In this document: in pieces, positions 1 through 12,590 of the stretch | Position numbering within the stretch: position 1 is the first letter of the stretch | Layout: the number at the start of each line of letters is the position of its first letter | Notes under the pieces: generated by a model | What the model saw: only the letters and a program-made list of their open reading frames with translations | What the model was told of the DNA's origin: nothing | Database searches by the model: none | Program-made: the position numbers and the translations under genes | Source of the DNA: Alphaproteobacteria bacterium | Lineage (GTDB): Bacteria; Pseudomonadota; Alphaproteobacteria; GCA-2731375 | Reading direction: 5' to 3' | Assembly (NCBI GenBank): GCA_030747035.1 | Contig: JASLLM010000007.1 | Coordinates: forward strand, 1-44,581 | Length of the DNA stretch: 44,581 bases

Positions 1-1
1 C

Positions 2-268
2 GCCATCGCGGCCATTCTGACGGCGGCGCCGGCGGCGGAGGTTAAGCTTTGGGATCTGGTACAGGCCGGCGAGCATGCTGCCGCCCGGCATCTGCATGAG
101 CAGCTTTTGCGCTTGTGGAACGCCATGATCGATGACAACCTGCCGGCGGCGGTGAAGTTTGCCCTGTCCGAGCAAGGCGTCCCCGGCGGCCTGCCCAGGG
201 CACCCATGCCGGCCGCCTCCCTCCAGCAGCAGAAAGCCATCGCCAGGGCCCTGAAAAAGCTGCTCTAG
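2..268 (+). CDS. DapA (dihydrodipicolinate synthase) family protein, C-terminal end
   Basis: Only the last 88 codons are in the window; the start lies upstream of base 1. The frame ends at TAG 266-268. The tail has the helical C-terminal pattern of the DHDPS/N-acetylneuraminate lyase family: LWNAMIDDNLPAAVKFAL, then GVPGGLPRAPMPA, then a helix ending ALKKLL. In this family the TIM-barrel N-terminal part holds the Schiff-base lysine, which is not visible here. The family includes 4-hydroxy-tetrahydrodipicolinate synthase and related aldolases, and the tail matches the DapA branch best. Its place upstream of dnaN does not reveal its pathway. Confident on family, moderate on exact enzyme. Confidence 0.72.
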   Translation, partial: AIAAILTAAPAAEVKLWDLVQAGEHAAARHLHEQLLRLWNAMIDDNLPAAVKFALSEQGVPGGLPRAPMPAASLQQQKAIARALKKLL

Positions 269-403
269 AAGCCCGTTTAAGGCACAATTTCCGGGCAAAA
301 AGAGTGCGATTCCGCGCACTATCTGTTATGCTTTTGCCCCGACAGGGTGGGCCGTGATTCTCTTGCGCCTTAACCGTGGCGGGACCGTCGTTTTTGTCCG
401 CGC

Positions 404-409
404 TATAAT
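404..409 (+). promoter_or_regulatory. Possible -10 element upstream of dnaN
   Basis: A perfect TATAAT lies 20 bases before the dnaN start in the 161-base gap after the DapA-family gene. No convincing -35 hexamer is found 16-18 bases upstream, so this is a weak promoter candidate. A 6-bp hairpin (303-308 with 315-320) lies nearer the upstream gene but has no T-run. I see nothing else in this gap. Confidence 0.3.
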
Positions 410-429
410 TGCTTTGAAACGAAAAAATC

Positions 430-1545
430 ATGAAGCTAACCATTGAACGTTCCGCCCTTTTGCGCGCCTTGGGGCATGTCCAAAATGTTGTCGAACGGCG
501 TAATACGATCCCGATTTTGTCCAACGTGCAACTGGTCGCGGATGACGGGGGCCTGAGCCTGACGGCGACGGATCTGGACCTGGCCATCGTTGAAACGGTC
601 GCGGCGGAGGTGCAAAGCCCCGGCGGTACAACCGCGCCGGCACACATCCTCCACGACATCGTGCGCAAGCTGCCCGACGGGGCCCAGGTGGAACTGGATT
701 ACGGCGCCGAGGACGGCCGCCTGGTGGTGCGCGCGGCGCGTTCGAAATTTGCCCTCTCCTGCCTGCCACGGGAGGATTTTCCGGTCATGGCCGACGGCGA
801 CCTGCCGCATCAGTTCGTCCTGCCGGCGCCGGATTTACAGCGCCTGATTGAAAAAACCCGCTTCGCCATCTCGACCGAAGAAACCCGATATTACCTGAAT
901 GGTATCTATCTGCATGCGCCCGAGGATGCGGCGGTGCTGCGCGGCGTGGCGACCGACGGTCACCGCCTGGCCCACATCGAAATCCCCCTGCCCCAGGGCG
1001 CGGCCGGCATGCCCGGCGTGATCATGCCGCGCAAGGCGGCCCTGGACGTGCACAAATTGATTGAGGACGGCGAAGGCGCGGTCGAGATCGCCTTGAGCGA
1101 TAGCAAGATCCGCTTTGCCCTGGGCGATATCGTGCTGACCTCGAAACTAATCGACGGTACCTTCCCCGACTACCAACGGGTGATCCCGGCCGGCAACGAC
1201 AAGCAGATGGAAGTGGATTGCAAAAGCTTCGCCGCCGCCGTGGACCGGGTGGCGACCATCAGTTCGGAAAAATCCCGGGCGGTGAAGCTGACCGTGAACG
1301 GCGATGCGGTGGTACTCTCCGCCAACAGTCCCGAACAGGGCAGCGGCACCGACGAAGTGGCGGTTAATTTCAGTGGCGATGGCCCCTTGGAAATCGGCTT
1401 TAACGCCAGATATCTGCTCGACATAGCCGGGCAGATCGATGGCGAAAACGCCTGTTTCGATCTCTCCGACGGCGCTTCGCCCACCATTATCAGAGATGCC
1501 GCTGATCAGGGCGCGCTGTATGTCCTGATGCCCATGCGGGTTTGA
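430..1545 (+). CDS. dnaN: DNA polymerase III beta subunit (sliding clamp)
   Basis: A protein of 371 residues, the usual length for the bacterial beta clamp. It forms a ring dimer that tethers DNA polymerase III to DNA. The start MKLTIERSALLRALGHVQ, the early segment VVERRNTIPILSNV and the C-terminal YVLMPMRV are hallmark clamp sequences. Three clamp domains of about 120 residues each can be traced along the chain. The ATG has little Shine-Dalgarno sequence ahead of it. recF follows closely, the classic dnaN-recF-gyrB order. dnaA is not immediately upstream; a DapA-family gene is there instead. Confidence 0.97.
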   Translation: MKLTIERSALLRALGHVQNVVERRNTIPILSNVQLVADDGGLSLTATDLDLAIVETVAAEVQSPGGTTAPAHILHDIVRKLPDGAQVELDYGAEDGRLVVRAARSKFALSCLPREDFPVMADGDLPHQFVLPAPDLQRLIEKTRFAISTEETRYYLNGIYLHAPEDAAVLRGVATDGHRLAHIEIPLPQGAAGMPGVIMPRKAALDVHKLIEDGEGAVEIALSDSKIRFALGDIVLTSKLIDGTFPDYQRVIPAGNDKQMEVDCKSFAAAVDRVATISSEKSRAVKLTVNGDAVVLSANSPEQGSGTDEVAVNFSGDGPLEIGFNARYLLDIAGQIDGENACFDLSDGASPTIIRDAADQGALYVLMPMRV

Positions 1546-1640
1546 GAGGGCCCTTGCTGGCGGCGCGGCAAAACATGGGACCAGGGATCGGGATTGCCAA
1601 TCCCACGGCCCCGGCGGCAGTTGACGCGGTTTCCGGCGTG

Positions 1641-5262
<3,622 letters not shown>

Positions 5263-5263
<1 letters not shown>

Positions 5264-5295
5264 TGTCCTGGTTCAAGAATACGCCGTACTTAGGA
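5263..5295 (+). repeat. Left terminal inverted repeat of the MITE-like element
   Basis: Begins GTGTCCTGGTTCAAGAATAC and pairs with the reverse complement of 5493-5525. The only mismatches are at repeat positions 21 and 24. The internal repeat at 5296 begins with no gap. Confidence 0.85.
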
Positions 5296-5389
5296 CGGCC
5301 ATACAGGCCTCTCGGCTAGGAGCGTGGCCCGCCGTGATGCCAACCATCATAAGGGCCGCGCGACGACATCCGAGAGGCCTGTATGGCCG
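5296..5389. repeat. Internal hairpin 1 of the MITE-like element
   Basis: The arms 5296-5315 (begins CGGCCATACAGG) and 5370-5389 are perfect 20-bp reverse complements around a 54-base loop. The left arm abuts the left terminal repeat. Confidence 0.82.
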
Positions 5390-5398
5390 CCAAAATGG

Positions 5399-5492
5399 TC
5401 GCTTCTCCTGGCCACCGGATGGCGTCGGCGCTCCTTGACGATGGCCGGCATCGCCGGCGGAACGCCTCCTACCCGGAGGCCAGGAGAAGCGA
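5399..5492. repeat. Internal hairpin 2 of the MITE-like element
   Basis: The arms 5399-5413 (TCGCTTCTCCTGGCC) and 5478-5492 are perfect 15-bp reverse complements around a 64-base loop. The right arm abuts the right terminal repeat. Two short segments of this loop (5429-5435 and 5447-5452) complement segments of the other loop (5318-5324 and 5336-5341). Confidence 0.8.
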
Positions 5493-5525
5493 TCCTAAGT
5501 ATGGTGTATTCTTGAACCAGGACAC
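5493..5525 (-). repeat. Right terminal inverted repeat of the MITE-like element
   Basis: Partner of 5263-5295, ending CTTGAACCAGGACAC before TA. The AGGA inside it (5519-5522) lies 9 bases before the GTG start of the next gene, so the element end may supply that gene's ribosome binding site. Confidence 0.85.
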
Positions 5526-5531
5526 TAGATT

Positions 5532-7517
5532 GTGAACAAGACTGCCGCCGCGGGATCTGGGGGCGGGAACAAAAAGAAGACATCAAAATCGTCCGGCCGC
5601 GGCTGGTTCGCAACCCTGCTCTATTGGTTGATCGTCATGGCGGTCTGGGGTCTGATCGCCGTCATGGGCGTGATTGTCTGGTACGCCTATGATCTGCCAT
5701 CGGTGGACAAACTATCGGCGATCCAGCGCAAACCATCCCTGACCCTGCTGGATTACAAAGGCCGGCATATCGCCCGTTTCGGGGATGTCTATGGCGAGCC
5801 GGTGCAGGCCGGCCAATTGCCCCGTCATTTGCCCCAAGCTGTCGTCGCCACGGAGGACCGGCGGTTCTACAGCCACTTCGGCGTCGATCCCATCGGCCTG
5901 ACGCGGGCCATGGTGACCAATCTATTTGCCGGCCGCATCGTTCAGGGCGGCAGCACCATCAGCCAGCAATTGGCCAAGAACGTCTTCTTGACCCATCAGC
6001 GCACCTTGAAGCGCAAGGTGCAGGAATTTCTGCTGGCCCTGTGGCTGGAAGCCAATTTTTCCAAGGACCAGATCCTGACCCTGTATCTGAACCGGGTCTA
6101 TCTGGGCGCCGGCGCCTATGGCGTCGATGCCGCCGCCAGGCGCTATTTCTCCAAGCCGGCGGCGAAGGTCAATCTGGCCGAGGCCGCCATGCTGGCCGGC
6201 CTATTGAAGGCGCCCTCGCGCCTGGCACCGACCCGTAACCTCAAGGCGGCACGGAAACGGGCGGCGGTGGTACTGAACAACATGGTCGCCGCCGGCTACA
6301 TTGACGAGGCGGCGGCCAAGGGCGCCAAGACCAAGCCTGCGGGATTGCGGCGGGGACGGGCGGGCGCAAGTGCGCAAAGCGCACGCTATTTCGCCGATTG
6401 GGTAATGGATCGCCTGCCCGACTACCTCGGCCCGACGGAGCGCAATCTGGTGATCAAGACCACCCTGGACCGGGACATCCAGGCACGGGCCGAGACCGCC
6501 ATGCTGCGTATCGCGGGTGACGCCGCGCGCAAGCGGAAGATCGGCCAGGGCGCCCTGCTGGCCATGGCATCGAATGGCGCGGTGCGGGCCATGGTGGGCG
6601 GCAAGGACTATGGCAAAAGCCAATATAACCGCGCCACCCAGGCCCGGCGGCAGCCTGGTTCCGCTTTCAAACCGGTGGTCTTTCTGGCTGGCCTGGAAGC
6701 GGGTATCCGCCCCGACACGAAGTTCATGGACAAACCCATTACCGTGGATGGCTGGTCGCCGAAGAATTATGCCGGCAAGTACCGGGGCCGGATCAGCTAC
6801 ACAGACGCATTGGCCTATTCCTCCAATTCCGTTGCCGTACAGGTACAGGAAAAAGTCGGCCGGGAAGATGTCGCCGCCACGGCACGGCGCCTGGGCCTTG
6901 GTTCGGCCAACCCCCGCCATCCGTCCATGGCCCTTGGTGCCGGGGAAACCAGCCTGCTGCGGCTGACGGCGGCCTATGCGGCCTTCGCCAATCAGGGCCA
7001 TGCAGTCCTGCCCCATGGCATCCTGGAAGTGCGCGACGGCAAGGGCAATTCGCTTTATCGCCGCAGTGGCTCCGGCGGAGGCGAGGTGGCCCGGCCCTGG
7101 CACATAGCGGAATTGAACCAGATGCTGGCCCGCACCATCCGTGAAGGCACCGGCCGGAACGCCAGGATCGGCCGCCCCGCCGCCGGCAAGACGGGCACCA
7201 GCCAGGATTACCGGGATGCCTGGTTCCTGGGCTACACCTCTCAACTGGTCGCCGGCGTCTGGCTCGGCAATGATGATGGTTCGCCCATGGCCAGGGTCAC
7301 GGGTGGCGGCGCGCCGGCCCGGCTATGGCGGGATTTCATGAAGGCGGCGCACCGGGGACAACCCGCGATGGCGCTGGGCCGTCCGGGCCGCAAGCCGCCG
7401 TCAAGGCCATCCGGCAATCTGCTCGACCGGCTGTGGCGCAGCCTTGGCTCCAGTGGCGATGTCCAGCCCGGCGAGGGCCGGGACCTGAACGACCCGGCAA
7501 ACCGGGAGGGGCAGTGA
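5532..7517 (+). CDS. Class A penicillin-binding protein (PBP1A family)
   Basis: A bifunctional peptidoglycan synthase: an N-terminal GT51 glycosyltransferase polymerises lipid II and a C-terminal transpeptidase cross-links it in the periplasm. It has 661 residues, shorter than the 800 or more of E. coli PBP1A. A short basic cytoplasmic tail is followed by one membrane anchor (about residues 26-52). The GT51 motifs are EDRRFYSHFGVDP (catalytic Glu near 108) and GGSTISQQLAKN. The transpeptidase motifs are SAFK (Ser about 377), SSNS and KTGTS (Lys about 553). The GTG start lies 4 bases past the inverted-repeat element, with AGGA from that element 9 bases upstream. The original promoter and leader were probably displaced by the insertion. 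Confidence 0.92.
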   Translation: MNKTAAAGSGGGNKKKTSKSSGRGWFATLLYWLIVMAVWGLIAVMGVIVWYAYDLPSVDKLSAIQRKPSLTLLDYKGRHIARFGDVYGEPVQAGQLPRHLPQAVVATEDRRFYSHFGVDPIGLTRAMVTNLFAGRIVQGGSTISQQLAKNVFLTHQRTLKRKVQEFLLALWLEANFSKDQILTLYLNRVYLGAGAYGVDAAARRYFSKPAAKVNLAEAAMLAGLLKAPSRLAPTRNLKAARKRAAVVLNNMVAAGYIDEAAAKGAKTKPAGLRRGRAGASAQSARYFADWVMDRLPDYLGPTERNLVIKTTLDRDIQARAETAMLRIAGDAARKRKIGQGALLAMASNGAVRAMVGGKDYGKSQYNRATQARRQPGSAFKPVVFLAGLEAGIRPDTKFMDKPITVDGWSPKNYAGKYRGRISYTDALAYSSNSVAVQVQEKVGREDVAATARRLGLGSANPRHPSMALGAGETSLLRLTAAYAAFANQGHAVLPHGILEVRDGKGNSLYRRSGSGGGEVARPWHIAELNQMLARTIREGTGRNARIGRPAAGKTGTSQDYRDAWFLGYTSQLVAGVWLGNDDGSPMARVTGGGAPARLWRDFMKAAHRGQPAMALGRPGRKPPSRPSGNLLDRLWRSLGSSGDVQPGEGRDLNDPANREGQ

Positions 7518-7591
7518 TGACATTGCTTAATCCCGGCGTGCGCCGGAAAGCGGCAACTGCTAAAACGGCTGACAAACAATAAAGGTGGAAC

Positions 7592-9196
7592 ATGACCATC
7601 GACAGTTTTGATTACATCATCGTCGGCGCCGGCACCGCCGGCTGCGTCCTCGCCAACCGGCTTTCCGCCGATCCGAAAACCTCGGTGCTGCTGTTGGAAG
7701 CGGGGGGCAAGGACAATTATCATTGGATCCATATTCCCGTCGGCTACCTCTATACCCTGGGCAATCCGCGCACCGATTGGTGCTACAAGACGGAGGTCGA
7801 GGAAGGCCTGAACGGCCGTGCCATCGACTATGCCCGCGGCAAGGTGCTGGGCGGCTGTTCCTCCATCAACGGCATGATCTACATGCGCGGCCAGGCCAGG
7901 GACTATGAGCAATGGCGGCAGATGGGCAATGTGGGTTGGTCCTGGGATGATGTGCTGCCCTATTTCCGCAAGACCGAGGATCATTACGCCGGCGCTGATG
8001 ACATGCATGGCGCGGGCGGTGAATGGCGGGTCGAGGAACAGCGCCTGTCGTGGGAGATTCTGGCGGCCTTTCGCGAGGCGGCGGCGGAGGTCGGCATTCC
8101 CAAGACCAATGACTTCAACCGCGGCGACAACGAGGGCTGCGGCTATTTTCAGGTCAACCAGCGGCGGGGCCGACGCTGGAGCGCGGCGACGGCGTTCCTG
8201 AAACCGGCCATGCAGCGGCCCAACCTGAAGGTCATGACCCATGCCCAGGCCGGCCGGATCATTATTCAGGACCGCCGGGCCACGGGCCTGGAATTCCGCC
8301 ATGAAGGCCAGGCGGTCCAGGCCAATGCGAATTGCGCGGTCATTCTCTCGGGCGGCTCCGTCACCTCGCCGCAGTTACTGGAACTGTCGGGCATCGGCCA
8401 GGGCGCTCTGCTGCAACAGCATGGCATCGCGGTGGAGCACGAACTGCCCGGCGTGGGCGAGAATTTGCAGGACCACCTGCAGGTCCGCCTGGTTTACAAA
8501 GTCGCCAATACCCGGACGCTCAACCTGCGGGCCAACAGCCTGCTCGGCAAGGCCGCCATGGGCCTCGAATACGCCTTGTTCCGCACCGGTCCCCTGACCA
8601 TGTCGCCGAGCCAGCTTGGCGCCTTCGCCAAAAGCGATCCGGGCAAGGAAACCGCCAATATTCAGTATCACATCCAACCCCTGAGCACGGACAAGCTGGG
8701 GGAGGATCTGCACCCCTTCGAGGCCTTTACCGCCTCGGTCTGTAATCTGCGGCCGGAAAGCCGGGGCAGCATTCACCTCGCCTCGCCCGATCCCATGGTA
8801 CAGCCGTCGATCCGCCCCAACTATCTGACGGCGGAGGCCGACCGTACCGTGGCGGCGGACGCCATCCGTCTGACCCGCAGGATCTGCGCCACCGACGCCC
8901 TGGCGCCGTTCCAGCCTGAAGAGTTCCGCCCTGGACCGGAGGTCGGCGACAGCGATGAAGATCTGGCCAAGGCGGCGGGCGGTCTGGCGACAACCATTTT
9001 CCACCCCGTCAGCACCTGCCGCATGGGCAATGACAACCTGGCCGTTGTCGACGACCGCCTGCGGGTGCATGGCGTTGACGGCCTGCGCGTCGTCGATGCC
9101 TCCATCATGCCCGCCATCACCTCTGGAAATACCAATTCCCCGGTCGTGATGATCGCGGAAAAGGCCTCGGAAATGATCATCCAGGACGACCGTTGA
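7592..9196 (+). CDS. GMC family FAD-dependent oxidoreductase (choline dehydrogenase-like)
   Basis: A 534-residue flavoprotein of the glucose-methanol-choline family, which oxidises primary alcohols. The FAD-binding Rossmann motif DYIIVGAGTAGCVLANRLS is at the N-terminus. The GMC signature KVLGGCSSINGMIYMRG follows near residue 85, and a second one (GSVTSPQLLELSGIG) near residue 255. The active-site pair appears as His in HPVSTCRMG (about 471) and Asn in SGNTNSPVV (about 515). The ATG has AAAGGTGG just upstream. There is no betB- or betI-like neighbour, so the substrate cannot be named. It could be a choline or another alcohol dehydrogenase. Confidence 0.9.
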   Translation: MTIDSFDYIIVGAGTAGCVLANRLSADPKTSVLLLEAGGKDNYHWIHIPVGYLYTLGNPRTDWCYKTEVEEGLNGRAIDYARGKVLGGCSSINGMIYMRGQARDYEQWRQMGNVGWSWDDVLPYFRKTEDHYAGADDMHGAGGEWRVEEQRLSWEILAAFREAAAEVGIPKTNDFNRGDNEGCGYFQVNQRRGRRWSAATAFLKPAMQRPNLKVMTHAQAGRIIIQDRRATGLEFRHEGQAVQANANCAVILSGGSVTSPQLLELSGIGQGALLQQHGIAVEHELPGVGENLQDHLQVRLVYKVANTRTLNLRANSLLGKAAMGLEYALFRTGPLTMSPSQLGAFAKSDPGKETANIQYHIQPLSTDKLGEDLHPFEAFTASVCNLRPESRGSIHLASPDPMVQPSIRPNYLTAEADRTVAADAIRLTRRICATDALAPFQPEEFRPGPEVGDSDEDLAKAAGGLATTIFHPVSTCRMGNDNLAVVDDRLRVHGVDGLRVVDASIMPAITSGNTNSPVVMIAEKASEMIIQDDR

Positions 9197-9266
9197 ATGT
9201 TGCCGCACGCCATAAGCGCCTTGCTTTGTCTTGACGCCGCCGCAGCGCGCGGTAGGCTGCGCCACC

Positions 9267-9485
9267 ATGCTTAGCCTGCCAAAAATACTGCTGCTGCTTG
9301 CCGTCGTCGCCGTGGTCGCCTTGCTTTCCAAGTCCTTTCGCGGCCGGGCCGGGAAGTCCGATGATGACGGCCAGGTGGCGGAGAAAAACGAAGCATTGGA
9401 TTTGAGCCAATGCACGGTCTGCGGCAATTTCGTGGCCCCGGACAGCCGTGGCTGCGAGCGCGCCGATTGCCCGCTGGCGAATTGA
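9267..9485 (+). CDS. Small membrane-anchored protein with four cysteines (PP0621-like)
   Basis: A 72-residue protein. One hydrophobic helix (LPKILLLLAVVAVVALL) is followed by a basic and acidic linker. A C-terminal module of about 25 residues has two cysteine pairs, CTVC and CERADC, plausibly a small metal-binding ribbon facing the cytoplasm or periplasm. The layout recalls the short PP0621-type proteins of proteobacteria, whose function is unknown to me. A start at 9231 would add 12 residues ahead of the membrane helix and fits less well. It sits alone between the GMC oxidoreductase and glyQ, on the same strand. Confidence 0.68.
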   Translation: MLSLPKILLLLAVVAVVALLSKSFRGRAGKSDDDGQVAEKNEALDLSQCTVCGNFVAPDSRGCERADCPLAN

Positions 9486-9597
9486 AGCAACAGCCATTGC
9501 CAAGGTGCGAAGCGGCGATTAGGTTGCGCCAAACCCGGAGCCAATTTCAAACCTACGGGCCACGCCAGAATTACTGTTTCACGGACAAGTCATCGTC

Positions 9598-10518
9598 ATG
9601 ACGGGCACGCCGCAATTCAACACCAAGACTTTTCAGGGACTGATCCAGGCCCTGCAGCATTATTGGTCGGAACAGGGCTGCGTCATCCTCCAGCCCTATG
9701 ACATGGAAGTGGGCGCCGGCACCTTCCATTGGGCCACCACCTTGCGCTCACTGGGAAGCAAGAGCTGGAACGCGGCCTATGTGCAGCCGTCGCGCCGGCC
9801 CACGGACGGCCGCTATGGCGAAAATCCCAACCGGCTGCAGCATTATTACCAGTTTCAGGTGATCATGAAGCCTTCGCCCCCTGATTTTCAGGCGCTTTAT
9901 CTGGGCAGTCTGGAAGCCATCGGGTTGGACGCTTCGAACCACGACATCCGCTTTGTCGAGGATGATTGGGAAAGCCCCACACTGGGCGCCTGGGGCTTGG
10001 GCTGGGAGGTTTGGTGCGACGGCATGGAAGTGAGCCAGTTCACCTATTTCCAACAGGTCGGCGGCTTTGACTGCAACCCGGTCTCGGGCGAGCTGACCTA
10101 TGGTTTGGAGCGCCTGGCCATGTATGTTCAGGGCGTGGAGCATTTTCAACAGCTGGCCTGGAACGAGCCGGGCACGGAGCGGTCGAAAACCTATGCCGAC
10201 GTCTACCTGGCGGCGGAACAGCAATATTCCGCCTATAATTTCGATCACGCCAATACTGAAATGCTGTTCCGGCATTTCGCAGATGCCGAGACGGAATGCG
10301 CCGCCCTGGTTGCGGCGAAATTGCCGCTGCCGGCCTATGATCAGTGCATCAAGGCCTCGCATCTGTTCAATCTGCTGGATGCACGCGGGGTGATCTCGGT
10401 GACCGAGCGGGCCGCCTATATCGGCCGGGTAAGGGAGCTGGCCAAGGCCTGCGCCACCGCCTATCTGCAGGCCGAGGGCGAATTGTCACCTGAAGACGCG
10501 GCCGGGGGGGCGGCTTGA
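9598..10518 (+). CDS. glyQ: Glycine--tRNA ligase alpha subunit
   Basis: The catalytic subunit of the bacterial tetrameric (alpha2beta2) glycyl-tRNA synthetase, which activates glycine and charges tRNA-Gly. It has 306 residues, the family norm. Conserved blocks are [54 protein letters not shown] and GLERLAMY. The 115-base leader after the previous gene shows no clear attenuator or T-box. The ATG has only a weak Shine-Dalgarno. glyS starts one base after the stop, so the two subunits are almost certainly co-translated. Confidence 0.97.
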   Translation: MTGTPQFNTKTFQGLIQALQHYWSEQGCVILQPYDMEVGAGTFHWATTLRSLGSKSWNAAYVQPSRRPTDGRYGENPNRLQHYYQFQVIMKPSPPDFQALYLGSLEAIGLDASNHDIRFVEDDWESPTLGAWGLGWEVWCDGMEVSQFTYFQQVGGFDCNPVSGELTYGLERLAMYVQGVEHFQQLAWNEPGTERSKTYADVYLAAEQQYSAYNFDHANTEMLFRHFADAETECAALVAAKLPLPAYDQCIKASHLFNLLDARGVISVTERAAYIGRVRELAKACATAYLQAEGELSPEDAAGGAA

Positions 10519-10519
10519 G

Positions 10520-12574
10520 ATGGCGGATCTGTTGCTGGAGTTGTTCGGTGAGGAAATTCCCGCCCGTATGCAGGCACGGGCGGCGGATGATCTGAAGCGT
10601 CTGGTCTGCGCCGGCTTGAAGGACGCGGAGCTGCCCGTCGAATCGGCCGCGGCCCACGTCACGCCGCGGCGCCTGATCCTGCATATTACGGGCCTGCCCC
10701 TGGCCCAGGCGGATGTGCGGGAGGAAAAACGCGGCCCCAAGGTCGATGCCCCGGAAAAGGCCATCGAAGGATTCCTGCGGGGAAATGGTATCAGCCGCGA
10801 GCAATGCGAGGAACGCGACCTGCCCAAGGGCCGCTTTCTGTTTGCCGTTATCGAGCGCCGGGGCCGGCCCACGGGCGAGGTTCTGGCTGAAATTCTGCCC
10901 GCCGCCCTTGCCGCTCTGCCCTGGCCGAAGTCCATGCGCTGGGGCGCGGGAGAGATCCGCTGGGTGCGCCCGTTGCATTCCATTATTGCCCTGTTCGATG
11001 GCGCGGTGGTGCCGCTGTCCTTCGCCGGCATAGAAAGCGGCAACCGGACCCAAGGCCATCGCTTTCATGCACCCGAGACGGTCGCGGTTACCGATTTCGC
11101 CGACTATCGGGAGAAAATGGCAGCCGCCAGCGTGTTGATTGATGCCGGGGAACGGCGCGCCCGCATCGCGGACGGCGCCGGGCAACTGGCCCAGGCGGCT
11201 GGCTTGGAACTGGTGGCTGACGATGCTCTGGTGGCGGAGATCGCCGGCCTGGTGGAATGGCCTGTACCGATGCTGGGCAACTTCGACCGCCGCTTCCTGG
11301 ATGTCCCGGCGGAGGTTCTGGTGACCACCATGAAGGTTAACCAGAAATACCTCTCTGTGCGCGATGGGGATGGCAATCTGGCGCCCAACTTCATTACCGT
11401 GGCGAACTTGGAAGCCCAAGACGGCGGCAAACAGATCATCGCCGGCAATGAATATGTTCTGACCGCCCGTCTGGCGGACGCGGAATTCTTCTGGACCCAG
11501 GACAAGAAGAAAACCCTGGAAAGCCGCCTGCCGGCGCTGGATGACATGGTCTTTCACGCCAAGCTGGGCAGCGTGCGCGACAAGGTTGGGCGCCTGGAAA
11601 AACTGGCGGCGGCGCTGGCGGATTTTGTACCTGGCGCTGACGGGCAGAACGCGGGCCGCGCGGCGCATCTGTGCAAGGCCGATCTGGTCAGCGAGATGGT
11701 TTATGAGTTCCCGGAGGTGCAGGGCGTTATGGGCCGTTACTACGCCCTGAACGATGGCGAGGGTGCCGACGTCGCCGATGCAATCCTGCAGCACTATTCT
11801 CCCGCCGGGCCGTCGGATGATTGCCCCACGGCGCCGACGGCGGTCTGCCTCGCCCTGGCGGACAAGCTGGATATTCTGGTTGGCTTCTGGGCCATCGACG
11901 AAAAGCCCACGGGCTCCCGCGATCCCTTTGCCCTGCGCCGCGCCGCCCTGGGTGTGATCCGCATGGTGTTGGAGAACGGCTTGCGCCTGCCCCTGCGTGA
12001 AGTCTTCGCCCAGGCAATGGACGGCTATACGCTGGACACTTCGCCGGATGACAGCCTGCTCGATTTCTTTGCCGACCGCCTGAAGGTGCATCTGCGCGAA
12101 CAGGGTGTGCGCCATGATCTTATCCAGGCGGTTTTTGCCTTGGGTGGCGAGGACGATTTGGTCCGTCTGATTGTCCGGGTCGAGGCCCTGAACGGTTTCC
12201 TGGGCAGCGAGGACGGCGCCAACCTGTTGGTGGCTTACCGCCGCGCCGCCAATATCCTGCGCATCGAGGAAAAGAAAGATGGCGTGGCCCATGACGGCGC
12301 CGTCGACGCGTCCCTGCTGCAACAGCCGGAGGAAGCCGCCCTCTCTGATGCATTGGCACGGGCGGTGGAAAAGATCGATGGCGCCCTGGCGGAGGAAGAT
12401 TTCGCCCGGGCCATGAGCGCCATGGCCGCCCTGCGGCAACCGGTGGATCAATTCTTTGACGCCGTGACGGTCAATGCTGACGAGTCGGCGCTACGTGACA
12501 ATCGATTGCGGCTGCTGTTGGGAATCCGCGCCACGCTGCACAAGGTGGCCGATTTCAGCGAGATTGAAGGCTAG
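10520..12574 (+). CDS. glyS: Glycine--tRNA ligase beta subunit
   Basis: The beta subunit of the tetrameric glycyl-tRNA synthetase, needed for tRNA recognition and full activity. It has 684 residues, the usual length. It starts [18 protein letters not shown], a strong family mark. Other marks are [13 protein letters not shown], the HD-like [11 protein letters not shown] segment and [17 protein letters not shown]. The C-terminal part looks like an anticodon-binding domain. The start overlaps the end of glyQ closely. ppdK follows 16 bases later on the same strand. A 694-codon open frame on the opposite strand is a shadow of this gene. Confidence 0.96.
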   Translation: MADLLLELFGEEIPARMQARAADDLKRLVCAGLKDAELPVESAAAHVTPRRLILHITGLPLAQADVREEKRGPKVDAPEKAIEGFLRGNGISREQCEERDLPKGRFLFAVIERRGRPTGEVLAEILPAALAALPWPKSMRWGAGEIRWVRPLHSIIALFDGAVVPLSFAGIESGNRTQGHRFHAPETVAVTDFADYREKMAAASVLIDAGERRARIADGAGQLAQAAGLELVADDALVAEIAGLVEWPVPMLGNFDRRFLDVPAEVLVTTMKVNQKYLSVRDGDGNLAPNFITVANLEAQDGGKQIIAGNEYVLTARLADAEFFWTQDKKKTLESRLPALDDMVFHAKLGSVRDKVGRLEKLAAALADFVPGADGQNAGRAAHLCKADLVSEMVYEFPEVQGVMGRYYALNDGEGADVADAILQHYSPAGPSDDCPTAPTAVCLALADKLDILVGFWAIDEKPTGSRDPFALRRAALGVIRMVLENGLRLPLREVFAQAMDGYTLDTSPDDSLLDFFADRLKVHLREQGVRHDLIQAVFALGGEDDLVRLIVRVEALNGFLGSEDGANLLVAYRRAANILRIEEKKDGVAHDGAVDASLLQQPEEAALSDALARAVEKIDGALAEEDFARAMSAMAALRQPVDQFFDAVTVNADESALRDNRLRLLLGIRATLHKVADFSEIEG

Positions 12575-12590
12575 TGCGAAAGGCATTGCC

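Noticed and set aside
303-320. Hairpin after the DapA-family gene as a terminator
   Set aside because: The stem has only 6 pairs and no T-run follows.
1542-1640. Extended recF N-terminus from TTG 1542
   Set aside because: The 33 added residues do not resemble RecF and overlap the dnaN stop; ATG 1641 fits the family start.
5324-5515. Open frame inside the inverted-repeat element
   Set aside because: 63 codons with no transposase or protein-like motif; the inverted-repeat structure explains the sequence better.
10367-12451. Long minus-strand open frame of 694 codons
   Set aside because: It lies fully antisense to glyS/glyQ, has no recognisable motifs and is explained by codon bias at high GC.
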